Source of the DNA: Bryobacter sp. CoA8 C33
Lineage (GTDB): Bacteria; Acidobacteriota; Terriglobia; Bryobacterales; Bryobacteraceae
Direction: 5' to 3'
Assembly (NCBI GenBank): GCA_019931185.1
Contig: JAINDK010000030.1
Span: 48,097-112,096 of the forward strand
DNA: 64,000 nucleotides
Of this stretch, positions 50,901-62,858 are shown in pieces; the first letter of the stretch is position 1, and each line of letters starts with the position of its first letter. A model generated the notes under the pieces. That model did no database searches. It was given only the letters and a program-made list of their open reading frames with translations, and was not told the origin of the DNA. The translations under genes and the position numbers were made by a program.

Positions 50901-51901
50901 TCGGTAAACAAATCAGCTACCGCCTCCAGGCCCAGGCCAATCAGGTGCGCCTGCGCTACCCCGAAGGCATTTCCACCACTGCCAATGCCTCCCTTGCCTT
51001 AACCGGCACCACCGACAAAAGCATCCTGACCGGCACTATCACCATCCTGCGCAGCACCATCGGCCGAATCGATACGGCCCAATTGATTGGCGGCTCCACG
51101 GCCATTAACAATCCTGGCGTTCCGGTTCAAAATGAGTTCCTGCGCAACCTCCAATTCGATGTCCGCCTCGATGCCGCCCAGAATGTCGAACTCGCTACCG
51201 CCTTCACCAAGAACGTCAAGGGCGAAATCGCCCTGCGCCTCCGCGGTACTCCCGAAAGGCCCATCGTCCTCGGCCGTCTTGCCGTCACTCAGGGTGAAAT
51301 CGATTTCTTCGGCTCCCGCTACCAGATCAGCCGCGGCGAGGTCAACTTCAGCAATCCGCTCCGCATTGAACCTGTCGTCGGCCTCGACCTCGAAACTCGC
51401 GTCCGCGGCGTTGCGATCACAATGACTTTCTCCGGTCCCGCCAGCAAGCTCAGCATGAATTATCGGAGCGACCCGCCCCTGCAGGCCAACGAGATCCTCG
51501 CCCTTCTCGCCGTCGGCCGCAGTCCCGACTCCGTCAGTTCCATCGCCCAAACCGGTCCCATGGGACAGACTCAAGGCATGTTCGGCAACGACAGCAACAT
51601 GGTTGTAGGCGCTGCCGTCTCGGCTGGCATCAATGGCCGTCTACAGCGCTTTTTTGGCATCTCCCGCGTCCGGCTTGATCCGCAGTTGACCGGCATCGAC
51701 AATGTACCCCAGGCCCGCCTTACTCTCGAACAACAGGTAAGCCGGGATGTCACTCTTACCTACATCACCAATCTGAACCGCACGCAACAACAGATCGTAC
51801 GCCTCGACTGGGATATCTCCCGCACCTGGAGCGTCGTCGCCGTCCGCGACGAAAACGGCATCTTCGGCCTCGATCTCTTCTTCCGTAAACGCGTGAAGTG
51901 A
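47945..51901 (+). CDS. tamB: Translocation and assembly module protein TamB-like
   Basis: A 1318-residue envelope protein with one N-terminal membrane helix (ILLALFLLGSLSLVWLL) and a very long beta-rich periplasmic body. The C-terminal DUF490 region is recognisable by FFGSRYQISRGEVNFSN and VRGVAITMTFSGPASKLSM, followed by LQANEILALLAVGRSP. This is the TamB signature. TamB-like proteins span the periplasm and carry lipids or assemble outer-membrane proteins with an Omp85 partner. It follows the TamA-like and SurA-like genes in one coupled operon. A decayed receptor fragment and a terminator follow. Confidence 0.92.
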   Translation: MKKRYRILLALFLLGSLSLVWLLRSGWLEAEIARRARREVARSLGATLRLGAIRLNLWQGSVVIEQIEIRGKEAPHLAPLFRAKRLELRTGLASLAQNRLDLRALLLDQPQIHIYTDSTGTTNIPGGRGNGSLDSLLDWRLGQFELRDGEFSWNQRQYPFSFLANQLQLDLSYLPASRQYSGRVSAGSLRYQQQSLPLLEAAGGFDFAIHSQGITFERLRLRSGSATSVEARGSLRHLTSPGQPALLELDLNGQIATAQGLPFLPLPIEPRGAIRYAGKLLYQSGRGFELHGDAVGTDLYYRDASTRIGPIRASARLDYLPARLTLSKIDAQALGGALTGIYSWAQSEGWRFDGDLARLQTNNLLRQLQPAKPIPWTALLSGPVVAQGGPKPMVITADLQLTPSSGPSPLEGLLSLRYEEAGNRLLAANSFLALPHSRLNFGGELDRGLSIDFRSTSFAELIPLLDFAGIREQDLPLQLTQGSMRLAGRLAGSLRSPLFTGQFSGGQLLLDGTQIDQIETRLSLSDQLLSLDQFDLRALGGTLRGAAKLTLEAGKPTSASLLSGQLEAHLPDLSRLPLATPIEGSANLTIGLRGTWVDPSAAGSLRAPELRFRQMRLSQVSTLFTASRRELYIPESSSRLEGAPLDLSLTLRATDPSWQSGSGGILVRTSRLPLQSLPDFQALDLAVNGNLAADAQLDFSWSPQAVTPSRIDGKLTLGGITRFNRPVGQLEFTCRTTGQRAALTATGNIKQLPVKGDAVIQLAPRLDTELRLQIPRLDFPTIAQLFSEETLPSPLPYVGGAEASFYFKGPLRDSSQWDGRLTIPQVQLAPNKDYVRETMPAVADLSLRNEAPIIFEFRHGSIATRDVRLIAKDTNIVTSLRYNTVTKTVDGAARGAINLGLLSTLKPDLIAGGVASIETTLQGPGAAPRLNGRLSFRNASFYLREVITGLDKVNGVVLFDQNRATIETLQAQTGGGNLELSGFIGFGKQISYRLQAQANQVRLRYPEGISTTANASLALTGTTDKSILTGTITILRSTIGRIDTAQLIGGSTAINNPGVPVQNEFLRNLQFDVRLDAAQNVELATAFTKNVKGEIALRLRGTPERPIVLGRLAVTQGEIDFFGSRYQISRGEVNFSNPLRIEPVVGLDLETRVRGVAITMTFSGPASKLSMNYRSDPPLQANEILALLAVGRSPDSVSSIAQTGPMGQTQGMFGNDSNMVVGAAVSAGINGRLQRFFGISRVRLDPQLTGIDNVPQARLTLEQQVSRDVTLTYITNLNRTQQQIVRLDWDISRTWSVVAVRDENGIFGLDLFFRKRVK

Positions 51902-52042
51902 AATCAAAAATTCACAAGCAGGGCCGTCTGCATCCGGCAGCCGGCCCAAAGTCCTCGGCTTCGGAATGCTGTTAACGGGAGTCGTGAAGTCCGCATGCCT
52001 TAGCACCTTGTAAGCCTCCGCGCAAAACTGCGCATTGATGCA
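51887..52042 (-). pseudogene. Decayed TonB-dependent receptor C-terminus (fossil)
   Basis: In the 280-bp gap before the intact receptor, the minus strand still reads QFCAEAYKVLRHADF, then TTPVNSIPKPRTLGRL, and GPACEFLISLHAF. The pattern matches the barrel end of Oar-like receptors (FRADFINAFNVRNF, NIASPQLG and RQVLLSLKVRF in the intact neighbour at 52182). It lacks a stop after the terminal Phe, runs into the tamB antisense, and no receptor sequence precedes it. It probably records a lost second receptor copy or an old duplication. Based on pattern similarity only. Confidence 0.5.
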
Positions 52043-52133
52043 CTCAGTTGCCTCAGTTCGCGTCACCAGCGACATATCCGCGTTGACACGCCGCGATTCA
52101 GCTGATCGGCAATCGCATCCGGAGCAAATGACA

Positions 52134-52159
52134 AAAGGCCTCCCGCGGGGGAGGCCTTT
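52134..52159 (-). terminator. Terminator of the TonB-dependent receptor
   Basis: AAAGGCCTCCC (52134-52144) pairs with GGGAGGCCTTT (52149-52159) around a four-base loop. On the minus strand it lies 22 bases after the receptor stop and is followed by TTTTGTCATTTG. It is also positioned to stop tamB transcripts from the other side. Confidence 0.8.
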
Positions 52160-52181
52160 CTTCCTGGCTGCCGGCAGTAGC

Positions 52182-55100
52182 TCAGAATCGGACTTTCAGG
52201 CTCAACAGAACTTGGCGGTTTCCCGGATCTGATGTATTCGTACCCAACTGTGGACTCGCGATATTGGCGATCGGATTCCCGAAATTGCGTACGTTGAAAG
52301 CGTTAATGAAATCGGCACGGAACGAGGTGTTAATTCGCTCTGTGATCCGGATGTTCTTTGAAGCAGTCAGGTTCCACTGAGCAAAACCAGGCCCCCGAAA
52401 CGTATTGCGGCCAAGATTGCCAAAGGTGCTGCGTGAATTGGCCAGAGGCAGACGCGTTGCGGGATTGATTTGCGTGGTTACCCTGCCACTGCCATCAAGC
52501 GGCAGCGTGAAGGTGCGGAAGTTGCCGGTCACGTTATCCGCCGTCATGGTCCCACCTTGGTTCAGGTCTGGTCGCCCAGCGGTTCCACCCGTGCCATAGA
52601 GGTCAACACTCGAGAACAGAGTGAAGGGCTGCCCGCTTTGCGCATCGAAGCTGCCATTCAGATTCCAACCGCCCAAAGCATTGCGCGCGAAAGCATTGGA
52701 CTTCATCCGCGCCAAAATCGGCAGTTCGTAAGTCCAGAACACAGCGAATCGATTCGGACGGTCGAACACCGACCGCGACCATTCGCTGCGGTAATCGAAA
52801 AAGTTCTGCGGAATCTGCGGACTGGAAGCTGTGATCGCTCCGACCCCAAGGGACTCATCGTTGTCGGAAAAATTCGAGGAGTAAGTGTAGTTCGCTCCAA
52901 CCAGCAGCCCTCGGCTCAGCCGGCGATCAAACTTGACGTAACCCGCGTTGTAGCGTCCAAAAGCCGTCGATTCAATCAGCACACGGCTGCCGAACGTGGG
53001 GACCAATCGCCGAGAGGCAGGCCCGCTTACGCCCGGTAGCCCAGGAATGGCATTCGGATTGTTCGTCGAGCGGACAAGCGCGGCCTGCTCCGCTGTCAAT
53101 ATGCCGGGATTAGCCTGTCCTTGGCGGATACCGTGTGTACTGCGGTTGCCCGTGTAGCCAACTTCGAGAATGTTCTTGCCAAACTCCCGCTGAATCGACA
53201 GGCTCCAGGTATGATTTGCCGGCGCCTGAAGATTCTCCGGTGCATTCACATAAGTTAGCCGGGGGTCAAAACCAGGTGCCGCGCCCGTCTGCTGGCGGGG
53301 GAAAAGGTTTACAGGCCGATCCAATAAGGCCGTGCGAACACGCGGAAAATTGCTGGCGGTCACAGTGTGTATGTTGAAGAACAGGTAGTCGTAAAAACTG
53401 CCGAATCCCCCACGAATTACAGTCTTTCCATTACCGAAGATTCCCCCCTCGGGGCTCCATGCAAAGCCAAGCCGCCCAGACCAATTGTTGCGGTCCGCAC
53501 GCGAGGGACCCGGTACCAATGTCGCACGGATCGCCGCATCCTCGGCCCCGAAAGCCCCAAAGGGCATATCGAAAGTCTCATAGCGGAAACCCAGGTTGAA
53601 TGTCAGGTTCTTGGAGAACTTGAAGTCATCCTGCAGGAAATACCCCTGTTGCCACTGAATCGCGTTGAAACTTGCCACGTCGAGCGCCAACTGGAAGTTC
53701 GCCGCCCGGTTGTTCATAAAGTCCTGTAAGTTATCGAAGCCCCACACTCCCTTTGAGTTGAATGCCGAATCATTGAATAAACGAATCCGGTTCAAGTTCA
53801 TTCCAAACTTTAGAGAATGGCGGCCCACAGTGTAGGTGGTTGTATTTTGAAATTGATTCTGCCACTGCTGGCGCCCCTGAGGAAAATTCGACAGCCCCCC
53901 GATCGTAAACAATCCCGTTATGTTCGTCGTTGCCGAGCGTGGGTCGTTCTCCGGAAAAGCGAGAGAGCCTCGAACGAACGAATACCGGAATTCGTTGACG
54001 AGATTGGCCCGAATCGTGCGGGTCCAACTGCCCACATGATTTTGCCGCCGAATCGCCTGCGATGCGGAAAACAGAGTGCCAAATTGCAAATTCGACGTCA
54101 CGTCCGGCTGGTTCCGGTCATCGATAATGTACCGATAGTTCAGCGAATCGCGAGAGGTTAACATGTGGTCTACGCGACCCACCGCGTACCAAAAGTTGGA
54201 AGGATTGGCCAGCGGAATATTGATCTGCCCAACTGGAATGTTGACACCGTTCACAGCCACGGTCCGCGGACTTACGAAGCGCGGGTTTTGCCCGTAGATC
54301 TGGGTCAGGAAGCCCAATGAGTCCAGCATTGCCTGCCGGCTTGCTGCTGGCTGATCCGGCCCCAATGGCAGGTTGCGCAATAGGGTGAATCCTTCTGGCG
54401 TAGGAATCGTAGCGTTCGAAGAGTTGCGCGCATCCGCTGCCTGGCGGAAACGGTTCGCCTCGAGTAATGCGAAAAAGAAGGTTTTGTTACGCATCACTGG
54501 TCCACCCAAAGCCCCACCAGCTTGATTCCGGTTGGATCGAGGGTTGGCTGTCAATCCCGCCCGCTTGTTCAACAAGCTCTGCGGATCGAGTGCGTTCGAA
54601 CTCAGGTAATCATAGACTTCCCCGCGGAACTGATTCGTCCCGGATCGTGTAATTGCCGTCAATTGGCCTCCGCTGGATCGGCCGAATTCAGCCGAGTACG
54701 CGGATGTTTGCACCTGGAACTCCGCAACCGCCTCCGGGATGATCCTGAGGTTTGCAATGGTCACGGAGGGATCATTATTGTCAGATCCGTCCAGCATGAA
54801 ATTGTTGTTGCGCGCTCGCTGCCCGTTCGCGGAGATGCCCGTGGATCCTGGTGCTCGAGTTGCAGTTGGGGCGAGAAGCGCCAGTTGGTTTACATCGCGT
54901 AGACCCGCCGTGAGGGGCACTTCGCTGATTACCTTCGCTTGAAAAGTACGCTCTACCGTGGCGGTCGACTTCGAAAGCTCCACGCCGACGGAACCTTCCA
55001 CAACCTCAACAGCAGTCGTTGCTGCTCCTACCTTCAACTGAGGGTTTAGGGTGATTTCCTGTGATGTCTTCAATTCGATCCCAGAGATTTTCGTGGGTTC

Positions 55101-55358
55101 AAAACCATCCTTCTGGAACTCCACCGTATACGAGCCAGGGTCGAGAGCCGGGATACGGTAGATACCGGCATCATTCGTTTTGGTTTCGCGGACAATATTC
55201 GTCAAGAGGTTGACCGCCTTAACAGAAACAGCCGGAACCACTGCTCCGGACGGGTCTGTTACCGTTCCGGTCAGGGTTCCACGCGTCATCTGAGCGGAAG
55301 CAGGGAGGAGAAGAGAGATAAGCGACAACAGTAGTCGCGCAAATACATACTTCGACAT
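52182..55358 (-). CDS. TonB-dependent receptor, Oar-like with carboxypeptidase-regulatory domain
   Basis: A 1058-residue outer-membrane receptor. After a signal peptide (LLLSLISLLLPASAQ) comes a carboxypeptidase-regulatory-like domain (LTGTVTDPSGAVVPAVSV, then YRIPALDPGSYTVEF). A plug domain follows (ARNNNFMLDGSDNNDPSV and VQTSAYSAEFGRSSGGQL), then a large barrel ending SLKVRF with a terminal Phe. Oar-like receptors are numerous in Acidobacteria and are thought to take up glycans, peptides or siderophores. The substrate is unknown. No TonB or degradation enzymes adjoin it. A strong terminator lies 22 bp downstream. Confidence 0.94.
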   Translation of the reverse strand: MSKYVFARLLLSLISLLLPASAQMTRGTLTGTVTDPSGAVVPAVSVKAVNLLTNIVRETKTNDAGIYRIPALDPGSYTVEFQKDGFEPTKISGIELKTSQEITLNPQLKVGAATTAVEVVEGSVGVELSKSTATVERTFQAKVISEVPLTAGLRDVNQLALLAPTATRAPGSTGISANGQRARNNNFMLDGSDNNDPSVTIANLRIIPEAVAEFQVQTSAYSAEFGRSSGGQLTAITRSGTNQFRGEVYDYLSSNALDPQSLLNKRAGLTANPRSNRNQAGGALGGPVMRNKTFFFALLEANRFRQAADARNSSNATIPTPEGFTLLRNLPLGPDQPAASRQAMLDSLGFLTQIYGQNPRFVSPRTVAVNGVNIPVGQINIPLANPSNFWYAVGRVDHMLTSRDSLNYRYIIDDRNQPDVTSNLQFGTLFSASQAIRRQNHVGSWTRTIRANLVNEFRYSFVRGSLAFPENDPRSATTNITGLFTIGGLSNFPQGRQQWQNQFQNTTTYTVGRHSLKFGMNLNRIRLFNDSAFNSKGVWGFDNLQDFMNNRAANFQLALDVASFNAIQWQQGYFLQDDFKFSKNLTFNLGFRYETFDMPFGAFGAEDAAIRATLVPGPSRADRNNWSGRLGFAWSPEGGIFGNGKTVIRGGFGSFYDYLFFNIHTVTASNFPRVRTALLDRPVNLFPRQQTGAAPGFDPRLTYVNAPENLQAPANHTWSLSIQREFGKNILEVGYTGNRSTHGIRQGQANPGILTAEQAALVRSTNNPNAIPGLPGVSGPASRRLVPTFGSRVLIESTAFGRYNAGYVKFDRRLSRGLLVGANYTYSSNFSDNDESLGVGAITASSPQIPQNFFDYRSEWSRSVFDRPNRFAVFWTYELPILARMKSNAFARNALGGWNLNGSFDAQSGQPFTLFSSVDLYGTGGTAGRPDLNQGGTMTADNVTGNFRTFTLPLDGSGRVTTQINPATRLPLANSRSTFGNLGRNTFRGPGFAQWNLTASKNIRITERINTSFRADFINAFNVRNFGNPIANIASPQLGTNTSDPGNRQVLLSLKVRF

Positions 55359-55386
55359 AAATAATTATCCTAAGAGAGGAAAGACC

Positions 55387-55407
55387 TTCTTCGGAGTTGC
55401 CGAAGAA
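55387..55407. terminator. Hairpin between metXW and the TonB receptor
   Basis: TTCTTCGG (55387-55394) is complementary to CCGAAGAA (55400-55407) around a five-base loop. It is followed on the plus strand by AGACTTTTGTTTG. On the minus strand, the direction of both flanking genes, the downstream tract is less T-rich, so it may be a weak terminator of the metXW mRNA or a leader hairpin of the receptor gene. Confidence 0.5.
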
Positions 55408-55484
55408 AGACTTTTGTTTGATACAAGTTCACTCAACTTTAACAGATTCTGGCAAGTCCTCGCCAGCATCTCCCATGGTCGCGA

Positions 55485-57233
55485 TCAGGCTCGGAGCAAA
55501 TACACCGCGACTTCCGCCATCAAATTCGGCATACTTCTCACTTCACTCTCCCCAGCCAGAAACGCCCGTTTCTCAATCTCCCAGCCCTCCCGCCTACACA
55601 ACATCTCAAAATCCTTAACCGACACAAAATGGATGTTCGGCGATTCATACCACTCGTAAGGAAACAATTCATTCTGCGGCGATCTCCCGCTGATCAAATG
55701 CGACCAGCGCACCGACCAGTGGCTGAAGTTCGGAAAACCGACAATCACATGTCGCCCCACTCGCAGAATCTCCCGCAGCAAACTCAGAGGCTCGCGCGCC
55801 TGCTGCAGCGTCTGCGACAACACTACGTAATCAAAGGCATCGTCCTCGTAATCCTTCAGGCCGCTTTCGATATCGCCCTGATAGGCGGAAGCTCCATTCG
55901 AAATCGCCCGCCGAACCAGGTCCCGGTCGATTTCCACCCCCCGCGCACTGCACTGTTTGTGCGCGCTCAACCAGGAGATCAACGCCCCATCGCCACAACC
56001 CAAATCAAGCACGCGGCTGCGCGGCGCTACCCAATTGGCGATCACCGAAAAATCCTTCCTTGAAAAATCCCGGCCAATCGACGACGGAGCCACCGGCTCC
56101 CGGCGCTCCATCCGCATCGTCGTCTCCAGAAAACCCGAAACCAGAATCGATTGCTCGTCTACCTCCAGCAAAAACGCGTCATGGCCGTAGTTTGACTCCA
56201 ATTGCAAATAAGCCACATCCTTGTTACGTGATCGCAGCGCACTGACAATCTCAAGGGACTGGTAGCTCGGATACAGCCAGTCTGAGGTAAAGCTGATCAC
56301 CAGAAATCGCGCGTGGCTTCCCTGCATCGCCGCTGGCAGTGTGGCGTGATTCGCAGCCAAGTCGAAGTAATCCATTGCCTTCGTGATGTAGAGGTACGAG
56401 TTAGCGTCAAAGCGGTCCACAAACCGGCTCCCGCGGTACCGCAAGTAGCTCTCCACTTCGAATTCAGCGGAAAAATCAAAGGAAAAACTATCCTTGCCCC
56501 GCAATCGCCGCCCGAATTTGTGCCGCATCGAGTCGTCGCTCATGTAGGTGATGTGGCCCACCATGCGCGCCACGGACAATCCGCGCGCTGGCTTGGATCC
56601 ACTCAGGTAGTAATTGCCATCTTGAAAGTCCGGGTCGGCCATGATCGCCTGCCGCCCCACCTCGTTAAAAGCAATCTGCTGCGCTCCGTGCCGCGCCGTG
56701 GTCGCAATCGCCAGGCAAGACGCCACAGCATCCGGATAGGACACAGCCCATTCCAGGGCCTGCATACCACCCATCGACCCTCCGGCAACCGCCAGCAGCT
56801 TCCGAATCCCCAGACTGTCGACGAGCATCTTCTGCAGCCGCACCATATCCCCGATTGTGATCATCGGAAAACTCATCCCGTAGGGCTGCCCAGTGCGCGG
56901 GTCGATCGACGCTGGCCCCGTTGTACCCCGGCATCCACCCAGAACATTCGAGCAGATCACGCAATACTTGTTGGTGTCGAATGCCTTGCCGGGTCCGATC
57001 ATGTTGTCCCACCAACCGGTCTGCGCATCCTCTTCGGAGTACCCGGCCGCATGCGCGTCTCCGGTAAACGCATGGCAAATCAAAATCGCATTCGTGCGCT
57101 CCGCGCTCAGCTCGCCATACATCTGATACGCCACCTCGACCGGCGCTAACACTGCTCCCGCGTCGAGGGCGATCGATTCAAATTTCGCGACTTTCGTGTG
57201 GGCCAGAAGCGTGGTCCCCGCTGGCGTTGCCAT
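55485..57233 (-). CDS. Fused homoserine O-acetyltransferase / MetW (MetX-MetW)
   Basis: A 582-residue fusion in one frame. Residues 1 to about 370 are MetX: nucleophile Ser153 (AGGSMGGMQALEW), Asp318 (FTSDWLYPS) and His351 (ESNYGHDAFL), which acetylates (or succinylates) homoserine in methionine synthesis. After a linker (VAPSSIGRDFSRKDF) residues about 395-582 are MetW, a SAM-methyltransferase-like protein with VLDLGCGDGALISWL and EILRVGRHVIVGFPNFSHW. In most bacteria metX and metW are adjacent separate genes and MetW is needed for MetX activity. Starts at ATG 57233. Divergent from carA by 78 bp. Confidence 0.92.
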   Translation of the reverse strand: MATPAGTTLLAHTKVAKFESIALDAGAVLAPVEVAYQMYGELSAERTNAILICHAFTGDAHAAGYSEEDAQTGWWDNMIGPGKAFDTNKYCVICSNVLGGCRGTTGPASIDPRTGQPYGMSFPMITIGDMVRLQKMLVDSLGIRKLLAVAGGSMGGMQALEWAVSYPDAVASCLAIATTARHGAQQIAFNEVGRQAIMADPDFQDGNYYLSGSKPARGLSVARMVGHITYMSDDSMRHKFGRRLRGKDSFSFDFSAEFEVESYLRYRGSRFVDRFDANSYLYITKAMDYFDLAANHATLPAAMQGSHARFLVISFTSDWLYPSYQSLEIVSALRSRNKDVAYLQLESNYGHDAFLLEVDEQSILVSGFLETTMRMERREPVAPSSIGRDFSRKDFSVIANWVAPRSRVLDLGCGDGALISWLSAHKQCSARGVEIDRDLVRRAISNGASAYQGDIESGLKDYEDDAFDYVVLSQTLQQAREPLSLLREILRVGRHVIVGFPNFSHWSVRWSHLISGRSPQNELFPYEWYESPNIHFVSVKDFEMLCRREGWEIEKRAFLAGESEVRSMPNLMAEVAVYLLRA

Positions 57234-57294
57234 GGCGATACTTTCGAGTTTAGCAACCCCTCTCCGCCGTGCTAGATTAGTAAAAATCCCCCCT

Positions 57295-57309
57295 TAAAGG
57301 AGACTTCAA
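57295..57309 (+). promoter_or_regulatory. Ribosome-binding site of carA
   Basis: TAAAGGAGACTTCAA at 57295-57309, identical to the site before atpE (36035-36049), precedes the TTG start of carA at 57312. The AAGGAG core is nine bases from the TTG. This strong site supports TTG as the start rather than a downstream ATG. Confidence 0.7.
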
Positions 57310-57311
57310 GG

Positions 57312-58448
57312 TTGAACACTGCCTTGCTCGCCTTGGAAGACGGAACCGTCTTCGAAGGCAAAGCCTTTGGTGCGCCCATCGACAAGACCGGGGAAGTTGT
57401 CTTCAATACTTCCCTCACCGGCTATCAAGAGATTTTCACCGACCCTTCCTATGCGGGACAAATCGTCGTCCTTACCAACCCGCAAATCGGCAACTATGGC
57501 ACCAACGATGCGGATAATGAGGCCGCCCGGCCCTTTATCGAGGGGCTCATTGTCCGTGAATACTCTCCCGTCGCCAGCAATTGGCGCAACGACTCCGATG
57601 CCCACGAATTTCTTTCTCGTCACGGCATTCCCGCCCTCACCGGCATTGACACTCGCACTCTTGTCCGCAAACTCCGCATGGGCGGCGTGCTCCGCGGCGC
57701 CATTTCTTCCACTTTGCTCGATCCCCAAGCCCTCATCGAGCGTGCCCGCCGCTCCCCGTCAATGGCCGGCCTGGACCTCGCCAACCGTGTCACCACCCCC
57801 ACAAGCTATAGCTGGTCTGAATCCGTCCAACCCGTCTCCATCTCCGAAATCATCCCCCCAGCAGTTCCTCACCGCTTTCATGTCGTTGCCTACGACTTCG
57901 GCATCAAGCGCAACATCCTCCGCCGGCTGGCTCACGTAGGCTGTCAGCTTACAGTAGTTCCGGCCTCCACCTCGGCCGAGGACGTCCTCGCCCTCAAGCC
58001 CGACGGCATCTTCCTCTCTAATGGCCCGGGCGATCCCGAAGCCCTTCAATTTCAGGCCGCTCAGGTCCGCAAGCTCATGGGCCGCGTACCCATCTTCGGC
58101 ATCTGTTTGGGTCACCAGATTCTCGGTCTCGCTCTCGGCGGCCGCACCTTCAAGCTTAAGTTCGGCCACCGCGGCGGCAATCACCCCGTCCTGAACCGCT
58201 TGACCAACAAAGTTGAAATCACAGCCCAAAACCATGGCTTCGCCGTCGACCCCGACTCGCTGAACCAGAACGAAATCAATCTCACCCATATCAACCTCAA
58301 CGACAACACTCTCGAAGGCTTGCGCCACCGCCAACTCCCGCTCTTCTGCGTCCAATATCATCCCGAGGCCGCGCCAGGCCCCCATGATTCGCAGTATCTT
58401 TTCGATGATTTCGTCCAACTCATGGACGGCTGGAAAGCGAGCAAGTAA
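57312..58448 (+). CDS. carA: Carbamoyl-phosphate synthase small subunit
   Basis: A 378-residue glutaminase subunit that supplies ammonia to CarB for carbamoyl phosphate (pyrimidine and arginine synthesis). The N-terminal domain has [17 protein letters not shown] and [17 protein letters not shown]. The class I amidotransferase triad is Cys265 ([12 protein letters not shown]), His350 and Glu352 ([10 protein letters not shown]). The start is TTG at 57312 behind a strong ribosome-binding site. carB begins 3 bp after the stop. Normal length. Confidence 0.97.
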   Translation: MNTALLALEDGTVFEGKAFGAPIDKTGEVVFNTSLTGYQEIFTDPSYAGQIVVLTNPQIGNYGTNDADNEAARPFIEGLIVREYSPVASNWRNDSDAHEFLSRHGIPALTGIDTRTLVRKLRMGGVLRGAISSTLLDPQALIERARRSPSMAGLDLANRVTTPTSYSWSESVQPVSISEIIPPAVPHRFHVVAYDFGIKRNILRRLAHVGCQLTVVPASTSAEDVLALKPDGIFLSNGPGDPEALQFQAAQVRKLMGRVPIFGICLGHQILGLALGGRTFKLKFGHRGGNHPVLNRLTNKVEITAQNHGFAVDPDSLNQNEINLTHINLNDNTLEGLRHRQLPLFCVQYHPEAAPGPHDSQYLFDDFVQLMDGWKASK

Positions 58449-58451
58449 ACG

Positions 58452-61667
<3,216 letters not shown>

Positions 61668-61672
61668 CACTT

Positions 61673-62830
61673 TTGCCCAACGCAACCGATTTCCCCATTG
61701 TGAAGAAAATCGCCTGGGTGCTTGGCCTCATCCTTCTCGCACTTTTTCTGGCGAACCTCCCCGGTGAACGCATCCGCCGTGGACAAAATGACTTTCTCGC
61801 CTTCTACGCCGGTGCCTCTCTGGTCGGCACGGGGGATTTGTACTCCGCTTCCGCCATGAAGACCCTCCAGTTGCGAGAAGCCGCAATCCACCTGCCTTCA
61901 GTTCTCTACATCCGCCCAGATTTCTACGCCGCCCTGCTTAAACCCTTGGCTCTTCTATCGTTTCAAAATGCCTAACTGCTCTTCCAATCACTCAATCTGG
62001 CGGCCCTACTCTTCTTCCTTTACCGCTTCCGCAGCCGCTCACGAATTCTCTGGCTGGCCCCAATTTCCATCCCGATTTGGCTTTGTTTTGCTAACGGCCA
62101 GGATGTTCTCCTATTCCTTTTCTTGCTGAGCCTGGCTTGGCTCGCGCTCGGGCGCCAAAACGATTTCCTGGCGGGCTTCGTTCTCGCCCTAGCCACCTTT
62201 AAGCCTCACTTCCTGGTTTTTCTGCCAATCGTGCTGGCCTTCCATCGCCGCTGGGGGGCGATCCTGGGCGGCCTCACCGGCCTCACCACTCTTTACTGCC
62301 TCGCCGCTTGCCTCGAAGGCCCCGGCTGGCCACTTCGTTTCTTCGCCGCAATCCGGCAGCCAGAAATTCATCCCGCACCGTTTGGCTTTCTCAACCTGCG
62401 GGGCATCACGACGGCGTTTGGCCTCGATCCCTCCTGGCTCTTTCCACTCACCTTACTCTTTGCCGCGATTTTTGTCTGGATTCTCTGGTCGATTCGGAAT
62501 CTTCCCTTGCATCACGGCTTCTCCCTCGCCTTACTCGCATCTCTCCTGCTCAGTTTTCATCTCGGCATTCACGATTGCGCCTTGTTGCTCCTGATCGCCG
62601 CACTCGCCCCGATTCAGTCGCCTCTCGAGTCTGGCGCACTCGCCCTCTCCTACCCTCTCGTCTATTGGTTTTTGCTCTTCGACGGCTGGCTCTCTGCCCT
62701 TCCCGCCCTGGCCGCCTTCGCCCTGCTGGGCTATCAGTTCCTCTCGATCAAAAAAACTGGTTCGCCCCTAAATAGTCTCAAGCTCGTCTCGTTCCAGGCG
62801 ATAAGCTTTCCAGGTAGGACGTCCTACTGA
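61673..62830 (+). pseudogene. Glycosyltransferase-87 (DUF2029) membrane protein broken by an in-frame stop
   Basis: The frame is continuous from 61673 (TTG; GTG at 61700 is also possible) to 62830 except for TAA at 61973-61975. Translation before it gives GQNDFLAFYAGASLVGTGDLY and YIRPDFYAALLKPLALLSFQNA; after it LLFQSLNLAALLFFLYRF, GQDVLLFLFLLSLAWLALG and ATFKPHFLVFLPIVLAFH. The two parts join without frameshift into one multi-pass GT87-type protein (about 385 residues) that probably used polyprenyl-phosphate sugar donors. TAA may have come from a Tyr codon (TAC or TAT). It may be a recent nonsense mutation, a sequencing error, or two separate polypeptides. Confidence 0.85.
62814..62827. promoter_or_regulatory. 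14-bp perfect palindrome upstream of the small exported-peptide gene
   Basis: GTAGGACGTCCTAC at 62814-62827 reads the same on both strands. It overlaps the last codons of the broken glycosyltransferase and ends 31 bp before the ATG at 62859. The position and symmetry would suit a dimeric regulator's operator, but an incidental palindrome is equally possible. Confidence 0.3.
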
Positions 62831-62858
62831 AAAACCTCTACAGGAGACCCTGGAACCA

